A DNA stretch of 23,778 bases from Bacteroidia bacterium (GTDB lineage Bacteria > Bacteroidota > Bacteroidia > NS11-12g > UBA955). The DNA lies in assembly GCA_023258655.1 (NCBI GenBank), contig JALQWO010000006.1:1-23778 (forward strand), written 5' to 3'. The position numbers and the translations under genes were made by a program. The notes beneath the pieces were generated by a model. That model did no database searches. It saw only the letters and a program-made list of their open reading frames with translations, and was not told the origin of the DNA. How positions within the stretch are numbered: position 1 is the first letter of the stretch; each line of letters begins with the position of its first letter. Below are positions 7,448-13,932 of the stretch, piece by piece.

Positions 7448-8866
7448 TCAATCCAACAAGCTGGCGTAGCCCAGGGCTTTTCCTATCATGGCGGTGGTGG
7501 TGGCTCTTTCAACCAGAACGTTCACCAAATCGCCTTTTTTGTAGTGTTCGCAAGGGAAAATGGTCACAGAATTCTGATCGCTCCTACCCATCCAATCGAG
7601 GTCGCTCTTTTTTGATGGTCCTTCAACCAACACGGTAACAACTTTGCCGATGTACGATTCGTTTTTTGCTTTGGATTTGGCGTTTTGTAAGGCGATGATT
7701 TCGCTTAAACGGCGCGATTTTACTTTTTCCGGCACATCGTCTACCAGTTTTTTGGCTGCTGGTGTTCCAGGTCGTTCCGAGTAAACATACATGTAGGAGA
7801 ATTCAAATTCTGCCCAATCAATCAAACTCAGGGTATCTTGGTGTTCTTCTTCGGTTTCAGAGCAAAATCCGGCGATGATATCGCAGCTGATTCCGCAGTC
7901 TGGGATGATACTTCGGATCATGCGAATTTTATCCATGTACCATTCACGGGTGTAATTGCGCGACATGATATCGAGCACACGGGTGTTACCACTTTGTGCG
8001 GGTAGGTGAATGTAGTTGCACAGGTTTTTGTATTTGGCCATGGTGTGCACTACTTTTTCATTGATATCGCGGGGGTGGCTGGTGCTGTATCGGATACGCA
8101 TGTGGGGAACGGCTTCGGCACACAACTGCAGTAGGTCTGCAAAATCTACGGAAGTTTCCTGTTCTTCTTGGGTGAGCTTTTTGAATTCCTTTTTTGGTCC
8201 ACCACCGAACCACAAGTAGGAGTTGACGTTTTGTCCTAAGAGGGTGATTTCTTTGTATCCTGCTGCGGATAGATCGAGCACTTCTTTTACGATGCTTTGA
8301 GGGTCTCTCGAGCGTTCACGACCGCGGGTGAAGGGCACCACGCAAAAGGAACACATGTTGTCGCAACCGCGCATGATCGACACGAAGGCTGTAACGCCGT
8401 TGGAGTTTAGGCGAACAGGGCTCAAGTCGCCATAGGTTTCTTCTCGGCTAAGCAGTACGTTAATGGCTCTTCCACCTTCATCCACTTCTGCCACAAGTTT
8501 GGGTAAGTCGCGATAGCTATCGGGTCCGGCAACCACATCCACCAATTTCTCTTCTTCTAGCAATTTTTCTTTGAGTCGTTCCGCCATGCAGCCCAAGACG
8601 CCCACAATCAATTCTTTGTTGTGTTTTTTGTTGCCGCGTAGGTGTTTGAGTCGCTCACGAATTCGCTGTTCTGCATTGTCGCGTATGGCACATGTATTCA
8701 GAAAAATCACATCGGCATCCAACTCATCGGTGGTTGAGGCAAACCCATGTTCACCCATGATGGAGGCGATAATTTCGCTATCGCTGAAATTCATGGCACA
8801 TCCGTAACTCTCGATATAGAGCTTTCTCGTGGCTGTGGCAGTGGGTTGGATTGTGACTTCTGACAT
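7448..8866 (-). CDS. miaB: tRNA-2-methylthio-N6-dimethylallyladenosine synthase MiaB
   Basis: A 472-residue radical-SAM methylthiotransferase that adds the 2-methylthio group to i6A37 of tRNA. The N-terminal MTTase domain holds the cluster cysteines Cys23 (YGCAMNFSDSE), Cys59 (LNTCAIRDNAEQR) and Cys93 (GCMAERLKE). The GPDSYRDLP motif follows. The radical-SAM CxxxCxxC motif is Cys168-Cys172-Cys175 (RGCDNMCSFCVVPFTRGRER). A TRAM domain occupies roughly the last 70 residues. Length and motifs match MiaB, and RGRERSR argues for MiaB over RimO or MtaB. The minus strand has TATTTTTG (8877-8884), a perfect -7 box 10 nt before the ATG. The gene is divergent from the DUF6029 gene. Confidence 0.93.
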   Translation of the reverse strand: MSEVTIQPTATATRKLYIESYGCAMNFSDSEIIASIMGEHGFASTTDELDADVIFLNTCAIRDNAEQRIRERLKHLRGNKKHNKELIVGVLGCMAERLKEKLLEEEKLVDVVAGPDSYRDLPKLVAEVDEGGRAINVLLSREETYGDLSPVRLNSNGVTAFVSIMRGCDNMCSFCVVPFTRGRERSRDPQSIVKEVLDLSAAGYKEITLLGQNVNSYLWFGGGPKKEFKKLTQEEQETSVDFADLLQLCAEAVPHMRIRYSTSHPRDINEKVVHTMAKYKNLCNYIHLPAQSGNTRVLDIMSRNYTREWYMDKIRMIRSIIPDCGISCDIIAGFCSETEEEHQDTLSLIDWAEFEFSYMYVYSERPGTPAAKKLVDDVPEKVKSRRLSEIIALQNAKSKAKNESYIGKVVTVLVEGPSKKSDLDWMGRSDQNSVTIFPCEHYKKGDLVNVLVERATTTAMIGKALGYASLLD

Positions 8867-8876
8867 ATTGTAACTA

Positions 8877-8884
8877 CAAAAATA
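8877..8884 (-). promoter_or_regulatory. -7 promoter box of miaB
   Basis: The minus strand reads TATTTTTG (TAnnTTTG), ending 10 nt before the miaB ATG at 8866. The -33 element is weak. Confidence 0.5.
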
Positions 8885-8910
8885 CGGGCTTTTTTGTTTC
8901 TTTGCAGTGA

Positions 8911-10611
8911 ATGAGACATTTCAACACCTTGATTTTGCTTGCCTTTATGGCGATTGTGGGTAAGGTATCGGGACAGACTGCAGACTCGGACAAAGGACAG
9001 TTTTCAGGTAACCTCTTGATGAATTACCAGAAGTACTTGCGAGACGACAGTATTGGTGCAAATACCAAAGTGTACAAAGAGAATACAGCGAGTGCAGACG
9101 CTTGGCTGTTTATGCAATATCGGGTGAAGGGGTATTCATTCATTGTGCGATATGATGCGTTTAACAACTCCCCTTTGTTAGACCCTCAGAGCGCATATAC
9201 CGATCATGGCATCGGCTTTTGGCAAGTGAGTAAATCCATTGACAAGCTGGATATTACCATGGGGTCGTTCTACGATCAATTTGGAACGGGGATTTTATTC
9301 AGAAGTTATGAGCAGAGACAAATTGGGATTGACTATGCAATGCAGGGGATGCGGTTGAAATACAATATCAATGACCGATGGGCGATTAAGGGGTTTGCTG
9401 GCAATCAAAAGGGCAATATTAAGAACCGTTTTGGATTTGCCAAACAAGTCATCAGCGGTATGAATCTGGAGGGAAACATTCCTTTGGGCGAGTCAAGCAA
9501 GTTTGGCGATTTGATTGTGGGTGCTTCCGCCATCAATCGGAGTTTGGATAGGGAAACCATGGATCGATTGGTTGGAACCATCAACACTTATGCCTTGGCA
9601 GATCGATTCTATCCCAAATACAACATGTACGGCTTCAATGGGTATTTTGGGTATTCATTGGGAAATTTCAGTTGGAATGTAGAGGCCAATGTGAAAACGC
9701 CCGAGGCAGTGCTGGGCATGAATAATCAGTTCAAGTTGGCTGGAGGGAAAGTACTTTATACCTCATTCAGTTGGGGAAAGGGTGGTTGGAAATTGGGTAA
9801 ACAAAAAGCATCGATTGGGTTGAATGTGCAGGCGCGTCATGTCGACAATTTTTCTTTCCGAACGGCGCCAACCGAAACCTTGCTCAATGGATTGGTGAGT
9901 TACCTGCCTTCCATGACCCGTCAAAATACCTACCGATTGTTGAGCAGATACAATGCCCCAGGCCAAGAGTTGGGCGAAGATGGGGTGCAGGGAGAAATTG
10001 AATTCAAACCCAGAAAGGGAACACAGATTTTTTTCAATGCGAGTTACGTTCAAAGTTTGGCGAGCAACGGGAAATTAAATACAGCGACCGGTGCCATGGA
10101 AGCCGAGAAATTGTTCAGTGAAAATTATTTAGAAGTGGTTCAAAAAATAGGCAAACACGACAAGCTCAAGTTGGGAATTCAGCGAATACACTACAACCAA
10201 ACCCGCTATGAAAATGAGCCAGAATACGTGCCAGTGAAAACCATCACACCCTTTGGAGAGTGGTTGCATACCATGGATAAGGGCAGAAGTTTGCGGGTGG
10301 AGTGGCAGTATTTGAGCACCAAAAATGACCAAGGTTCTTTTGCCAATTTGATGGTTGAATATTGGGCCACCAAGCAATTGAGTATTGCGGTAGGAGATAT
10401 GGTCAACGTGGATCCACATCGTTACGAAAGAATGATTATTGCCAACAAGGTATTGCATTATCCCACGGTTTTTATGGGATATACGGAGAAAAACACCGTG
10501 TTTACTTTGGCCTATTTGAAGCAGCAACAAGGGGTGAATTGCTCTGGCGGTATCTGCAGAGAAGAGCCTGCGTTCAGCGGTATTCGCTTTACGGTGAGCA
10601 GTAATTTCTAA
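8911..10611 (+). CDS. DUF6029-family outer-membrane beta-barrel protein
   Basis: A 566-residue protein with a signal peptide (about 1-21, hydrophobic core LILLAFMAIVG, cleavage near VSGQT). The mature part alternates aromatic and polar residues in many short strands (FSGNLLMNYQKYL, GMRLKYNINDRWAIKGFAG, KTPEAVLGMNNQFK) and ends FSGIRFTVSSNF, a terminal Phe strand typical of outer-membrane barrels. The segment MGSFYDQFGTGILFRSYEQRQIGIDYA resembles the conserved core of DUF6029 proteins, which are found in Bacteroidota and have no known function. A late cysteine pair (NCSGGICREE) could form an extracellular-loop disulfide. A weak box TTTCTTTG (8897-8904) lies 6 nt before the ATG. Confidence 0.75.
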   Translation: MRHFNTLILLAFMAIVGKVSGQTADSDKGQFSGNLLMNYQKYLRDDSIGANTKVYKENTASADAWLFMQYRVKGYSFIVRYDAFNNSPLLDPQSAYTDHGIGFWQVSKSIDKLDITMGSFYDQFGTGILFRSYEQRQIGIDYAMQGMRLKYNINDRWAIKGFAGNQKGNIKNRFGFAKQVISGMNLEGNIPLGESSKFGDLIVGASAINRSLDRETMDRLVGTINTYALADRFYPKYNMYGFNGYFGYSLGNFSWNVEANVKTPEAVLGMNNQFKLAGGKVLYTSFSWGKGGWKLGKQKASIGLNVQARHVDNFSFRTAPTETLLNGLVSYLPSMTRQNTYRLLSRYNAPGQELGEDGVQGEIEFKPRKGTQIFFNASYVQSLASNGKLNTATGAMEAEKLFSENYLEVVQKIGKHDKLKLGIQRIHYNQTRYENEPEYVPVKTITPFGEWLHTMDKGRSLRVEWQYLSTKNDQGSFANLMVEYWATKQLSIAVGDMVNVDPHRYERMIIANKVLHYPTVFMGYTEKNTVFTLAYLKQQQGVNCSGGICREEPAFSGIRFTVSSNF

Positions 10612-10624
10612 TGCTTCGGGGCGA

Positions 10625-10843
10625 TTAAAGGTCCCAAACCCGGGTGCGTCTTTCTTGGCTGTAGTTTTTGATATTCATCCAAAATGCGGCCACCAAATAA
10701 ATAATGATGGGTGATCCAAGGGTGAAAAAACTGGCGTAGATGAAAGACATCCGAACACTTTTCACTGAGATACCCATCCATTCTCCCAACTGACTGCAAA
10801 CGCCGAACAGGGATTTTTCCAATGCGTATTTAATGAATTTCAT
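10625..10843 (-). CDS. PspC-domain small membrane protein
   Basis: A 72-residue protein: MKFIKYALEKSLFGVCSQLG, then EWMGISVKSVRMSFIYASFF and a hydrophobic helix TLGSPIIIYLVAAFWMNI with a charged tail. GVCxxLGEWxGISxxxVRxxFI is the PspC domain pattern, found in phage-shock-type envelope stress proteins and in stand-alone small Bacteroidota proteins. There is no pspA or other psp gene nearby. A perfect -7 box (TATATTTG, 10851-10858) lies 7 nt before the ATG. The gene ends 13 bp from the DUF6029 stop, convergently. Confidence 0.85.
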   Translation of the reverse strand: MKFIKYALEKSLFGVCSQLGEWMGISVKSVRMSFIYASFFTLGSPIIIYLVAAFWMNIKNYSQERRTRVWDL

Positions 10844-10850
10844 GTTGTAT

Positions 10851-10858
10851 CAAATATA
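10851..10858 (-). promoter_or_regulatory. -7 promoter box of the PspC gene
   Basis: The minus strand reads TATATTTG, a full TAnnTTTG match, 7 nt before the ATG at 10843. The -33 is not distinct. Confidence 0.5.
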
Positions 10859-10886
10859 GCAATTAACAATACAACGAAAAAAAAGT

Positions 10887-11642
10887 TTATGGTAAGTGGC
10901 TGTAAAACTCTTGTAAGTAATGTGTTGCGGTATCTGTGAGCTTTCCTTCGGCCGTGTAATGGACGACGGTTTCACTGCTTGATTCGTTGGAATAATCTGC
11001 GCTGGGGGCTTTGTAGCGCGCTTGGATCATCACCAAGTGAGGCTTTTTTGTTGAATTTGCTTGGATGAAAGTGGTTTTTACAATGAGGAATTGATTTTTT
11101 TCCAAAGTAGAGCGGGTATTGGCCAGTCCATCGCAAGGGTACAATAGAAACAGCTCTCCATTGGGTAACAGCAATTTCGCACACGATGCAATCAAATTCG
11201 ATAAGTTGAGCGTGTTTGAATGTCGGGCCAGTCGGCGTATATCGTCCTCCGATGGCAGTTGATTCTCGAAAAACGGCGGATTGCATACGATGCCATGATA
11301 ACCTTCATTGAAAGTGTAGTGGAGAATATTGGCCATTTCAAAACGAATGCGTTCTGCAAACGGGTTGTTTTTGAGATTTTCTGTGGCTTGATCTACTGAG
11401 TTTTGGTGGATATCGATGCCGGTGCAGTGGATTTGGGGATGGTTTTGGGCAAGCATGAAGCACAGCAGACCCGTTCCTGTGCCAATGTCCAACAATCGGT
11501 AGGGTTGGGTGTGGTCCATGGGCACTGACAGCTGAATCATGGCGCCAAAGAGGCAGGCATCGGAGGTGACAGGCAGTGCTACTTGGTGGTGCGCAATGGT
11601 GAATTGCTTCATCACAAAGGGTTTGCGCACTTTGTTGGTCAT
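10887..11642 (-). CDS. trmN6: tRNA1(Val) (adenine(37)-N6)-methyltransferase-like protein (TrmN6/YfiC family)
   Basis: A 251-residue class I SAM-dependent methyltransferase. FVMKQFTIAHHQVALPVTSD at the N-terminus matches the family pattern F-x-F-K-Q-F-x-I...V-x-T-D. Motif I is LLDIGTGTGLL (50-60) and the N6-adenine catalytic motif is NPPF (121-124). The closest known members methylate A37 of tRNA1(Val), and the RNA target here is inferred. The start codon overlaps the stop of the upstream ABC ATPase as ATGA (11639-11642), so the two are translationally coupled. With miaB this is the second tRNA position-37 modification gene in the window, though they are 2 kb apart and not in one operon. Confidence 0.82.
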   Translation of the reverse strand: MTNKVRKPFVMKQFTIAHHQVALPVTSDACLFGAMIQLSVPMDHTQPYRLLDIGTGTGLLCFMLAQNHPQIHCTGIDIHQNSVDQATENLKNNPFAERIRFEMANILHYTFNEGYHGIVCNPPFFENQLPSEDDIRRLARHSNTLNLSNLIASCAKLLLPNGELFLLYPCDGLANTRSTLEKNQFLIVKTTFIQANSTKKPHLVMIQARYKAPSADYSNESSSETVVHYTAEGKLTDTATHYLQEFYSHLP

Positions 11643-12349
11643 GGGTTGGGGAAAATTTCGGAGATGTTGACAGATTCAGGTGAATCGAAGTAGGCCCAAT
11701 TATTTTGGGTGAGGGCCAAAACGCGATCACAATAGTTGAGCGACAGTTGCAGGTCGTGGCTACTGTAAAGGATGATTTTTGATTCTGTTTTTGCCAGTTG
11801 TTTTAACAGTTCCAAGAAATGAAGTCGCGAGGGATAGTCCAAAAACGCCAGGGGCTCATCCAACAGAATCACTACACTGTCTTGAGCGAGGCACCTTGCC
11901 AGCATTACTTTTTGTTTGACACCGTCGCTGAGCGAGCCAAAAGGGGTGTGTGATTGGGAGGCGATGCCGGTTTTTTTCATGGCATCGTTCACGGCGTTGT
12001 GATCTTCTGGGGTAGGATTTCTCCAACCGGTTAAGAATCTTTGTCGGCCCGAAATCACCACATCAAACACAGACATTTGATCGATACTCGGGGGTGTTGC
12101 TAGCAGGATACTTGTGAGGGAGGCTCTTTTTTCTGCTGTGGTTTTGTGGATGTTAACTTGATTGACGAAAACAGCCCCTTGTGTGGGTGATTGGAGTCCG
12201 CAAAGGGTTTTTAGCATCACTGATTTTCCGATGCCGTTGGGACCAATCAGCAGAACCAGGCTACCGGGAGCAACTTGCAAGTGGACATTTTCATGCAGTT
12301 GCAGAGACTTTTTGGGAAAGCCGGTGGATAGGTTCTGGATGGTTAGCAT
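11639..12349 (-). CDS. FecE-like ABC transporter ATP-binding protein (orphan)
   Basis: A 236-residue ABC ATPase starting MLTIQNLSTGFPKKSLQLHE. Walker A is GPNGIGKS, the signature LSDGVKQKVMLARCLAQD, Walker B VVILLDEP, and the H-loop SSHD. LSDG plus QKVMxARxLAQD is typical of the FecE/BtuD/HmuV iron-siderophore, cobalamin and haem importers. Residue 5 of the signature is Val where these proteins have Glu or Gln (LSDGE). No permease or substrate-binding gene adjoins it; the coupled downstream gene is trmN6. The ATG at 12347-12349 is preferred over 12364 because a -7-like box (CATTTTTG, minus strand, 12362-12369) overlaps the longer start. Confidence 0.85.
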   Translation of the reverse strand: MLTIQNLSTGFPKKSLQLHENVHLQVAPGSLVLLIGPNGIGKSVMLKTLCGLQSPTQGAVFVNQVNIHKTTAEKRASLTSILLATPPSIDQMSVFDVVISGRQRFLTGWRNPTPEDHNAVNDAMKKTGIASQSHTPFGSLSDGVKQKVMLARCLAQDSVVILLDEPLAFLDYPSRLHFLELLKQLAKTESKIILYSSHDLQLSLNYCDRVLALTQNNWAYFDSPESVNISEIFPNP

Positions 12350-12382
12350 GATATACTGCCACAAAAATGCGAATTTCGGGGG

Positions 12383-12874
12383 GTGAATTTACAGTTAGTT
12401 GCTGCTTCGGAGGAGAATATTTCATCGATACAGGCTTTGGCCGATGTGATTTGGAACGATCATTATCCTGAAATCATTGGGCAGGAGCAGGTGGATTACA
12501 TGTTGAATCGATTTTATTCTGTGGGTGCTATGAGGGAGCAGATGCAGGGTGGTCAGCAATTTTACCAAGTGCTGATGGATGGGTTGGCAGTGGGATTTTT
12601 GGCCATGGAGTCACGGGGAGAGGGATCTTATTTTTTGAATAAGTTATACATAAGCACCCGGCTTCAGCGCGGTGGTATCGGGCATGGTGTTTGGGCTTTG
12701 TTGCGGGGCTTGTTGCCAGACATGCGCGAGATGCGACTGCAGGTAAACCGACAAAATTACAAGGCCATTAATTTCTATTTCAAGGTAGGATTTGTGATTG
12801 AGCGGGTGGCTGATTTTGACATTGGTGACGGGTATTTCATGAACGATTTTGTGATGCTATACAAAGAAAAATGA
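12383..12874 (+). CDS. GNAT-family N-acetyltransferase
   Basis: A 163-residue acetyltransferase with the GNAT motif A LYISTRLQRGGIGHGVWALL (QRGGIGHG at 95-102 binds acetyl-CoA) and the motif B region LQVNRQNYKAINFYFKVGF. The substrate is not identifiable; the N-terminal AADVIWNDHYP-type start is common among Bacteroidota GNATs of unknown target. The start is a GTG at 12383; the nearby ATG at 12367 is out of frame. It is divergent from the ABC ATPase. The last 32 bases of the gene up to the T of ATGA form the left copy of a 33-bp direct repeat, and its TGA overlaps the ATG of the AT-rich lipoprotein gene. Confidence 0.88.
   Translation: MNLQLVAASEENISSIQALADVIWNDHYPEIIGQEQVDYMLNRFYSVGAMREQMQGGQQFYQVLMDGLAVGFLAMESRGEGSYFLNKLYISTRLQRGGIGHGVWALLRGLLPDMREMRLQVNRQNYKAINFYFKVGFVIERVADFDIGDGYFMNDFVMLYKEK
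12840..12872 (+). repeat. 33-bp direct repeat, left copy (GNAT 3' end)
   Basis: This copy encodes the GNAT C-terminus NDFVMLYKEK. It is identical over 33 bases to 13837-13869. Spacing between copies is 997 bp start to start. Flanking bases differ on both sides. Confidence 0.95.
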
Positions 12875-13632
12875 AAATATATATTACTTTTTTATTAATT
12901 ACTTCTATTCTTTCTTGTCAAAATAAAGAAATGAAAAATTATGAGGATTTAAACTTCTCGTACTCTGTATTGGGGAAAGATAGTTTAACCTGCAACTATA
13001 TTAATCTATCAAATGTCAAACTGGAATTGACTAAAGAAATTAATCACATAAAAGAAGGAAAAATAAGTTTGCAAAAATTTCAAATTGAAAACGAAAATAA
13101 AATATACTTTTACAAGCATACTTTTACTAATATTAATAAATTAACAACTATTAGAGATGAAATTGAGTTATATGGTGTAAAATATAAAATTGACAGTTTG
13201 TATTATGGGAATGATTATTTTAAAAAGCCATATGTTTTTTCATCTTTGGTTAATGTAGGTAGATTTATTTTTAATAAACATAGTTACATTGCCTTTTTTA
13301 TACAAGATATATCCAATCCTATAACTTTTCCAAATACATTGATTTTACTTTTTGATATTTCTGATAAAAATAAAATTTCATATATACCGATAGGATTTCA
13401 AGCATCTGAAGATTTAAAATGTTTTAATGATTTTAATAATGATGGTATTTTAGATTTTGCAAAATGGACTCAAGGATACGATTATATAGAGTGCTTATAT
13501 CGTTATGAATTAAATGATAAAAACAAATTTGTTCCTAAAAAAACAGATTTTGTTTTTATTAAAGAAAAACAAGACGGTTACTATATTGACATTATTAAGA
13601 GTAAATGGAAATATGGTAAAATAAATAATTAA
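12871..13632 (+). CDS. Unknown AT-rich lipoprotein
   Basis: A 253-residue protein that I cannot assign to a family. The N-terminus MKIYITFLLITSILSCQNKE is a lipoprotein signal with lipobox ILSC (Cys16). The body is rich in Asn, Lys, Ile and Tyr. Residues about 187-195 (DFNNDGILD) form a DxNxDGxxD calcium-binding-like loop as found in FG-GAP/VCBS proteins. Base composition is very low in G+C (two hand-counted lines give 17% and 25%) against about half in neighbours, and codons are correspondingly AT-ended. The ATG overlaps the GNAT stop (ATGA) and its first two bases belong to the 33-bp repeat. It has no promoter of its own but is followed by a terminator. Composition, repeat boundaries and the adjacent transposase remnant point to recent acquisition. 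Confidence 0.8.
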   Translation: MKIYITFLLITSILSCQNKEMKNYEDLNFSYSVLGKDSLTCNYINLSNVKLELTKEINHIKEGKISLQKFQIENENKIYFYKHTFTNINKLTTIRDEIELYGVKYKIDSLYYGNDYFKKPYVFSSLVNVGRFIFNKHSYIAFFIQDISNPITFPNTLILLFDISDKNKISYIPIGFQASEDLKCFNDFNNDGILDFAKWTQGYDYIECLYRYELNDKNKFVPKKTDFVFIKEKQDGYYIDIIKSKWKYGKINN

Positions 13633-13650
13633 TGTTGTTGTAGTTATGCT

Positions 13651-13676
13651 AAAGCCCTCAATTTTGAAGGTTTTTT
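13651..13676 (+). terminator. Rho-independent terminator after the AT-rich lipoprotein gene
   Basis: CCCTCAA-TT-TTGAAGG forms a 7-bp stem with one mismatch (13655-13670), flanked by AAA on the left and followed by six T (13671-13676). It lies 18 nt beyond the lipoprotein stop. Confidence 0.6.
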
Positions 13677-13690
13677 ATACACCTTGCAGG

Positions 13691-13836
13691 TATAATACTC
13701 CCCAGTTGTTGGACCACAAGGATAGTGATGCTAAGTTAATTTTTTGTGCTGTATTAGGCAGCATTTTGTTTTAAAGATTTGTAGTAAGCCTCATTGGGTT
13801 TCATCCCAATGCTTTGGTGTTTTTCCCACGTAGGTG
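13691..13836 (-). mobile_element. IS3-family insertion sequence remnant (3' end)
   Basis: The minus strand holds the C-terminal codons of an IS3-type transposase followed by about 60 nt of non-coding sequence. The outer segment near 13691-13720 contains CCCCAG and GTTGGACCA, resembling the CCC..GTTGGAC core common in terminal repeats of IS3-family elements. The other end, orfA and most of orfB are missing. The remnant ends directly at the right copy of the 33-bp repeat. The exact outer boundary is uncertain. Confidence 0.55.
13754..13836 (-). pseudogene. Truncated IS3-family transposase (OrfB C-terminus)
   Basis: The minus strand reads KHQSIGMKPNEAYYKSLKQN, then AA and a TAA stop (13754-13756). 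HQSIGMKPNEA is the well-known terminal pattern of IS3-family OrfB (RPHQSLGxxTPxE). Upstream of Lys the reading (FTPTWE) looks unrelated, consistent with truncation at the junction. All DDE catalytic residues are absent, so it cannot transpose. Confidence 0.7.
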
Positions 13837-13869
13837 TGAACGATTTTGTGATGCTATACAAAGAAAAAT
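13837..13869 (+). repeat. 33-bp direct repeat, right copy
   Basis: Perfect copy of 12840-12872. It is followed by AG, so read in the GNAT frame this copy would end the gene with TAG. This is probably the original 3' end of the GNAT gene before the AT-rich segment was inserted, or the mirror product of that insertion. Confidence 0.95.
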
Positions 13870-13920
13870 AGCCGGGTCATTTTCCGCTGGGTTTGTGCGT
13901 GGGATTGGGTTAAGTTGGCC

Positions 13921-13928
13921 TAACTTTG
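13921..13928 (+). promoter_or_regulatory. -7 promoter box of the ABC-F gene
   Basis: TAACTTTG is a full TAnnTTTG match ending 4 nt before the GTG start at 13933, so the mRNA is probably leaderless. A -33 TTG at the right spacing is not evident. The box supports the GTG start. Confidence 0.6.
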
Positions 13929-13932
13929 CGGG

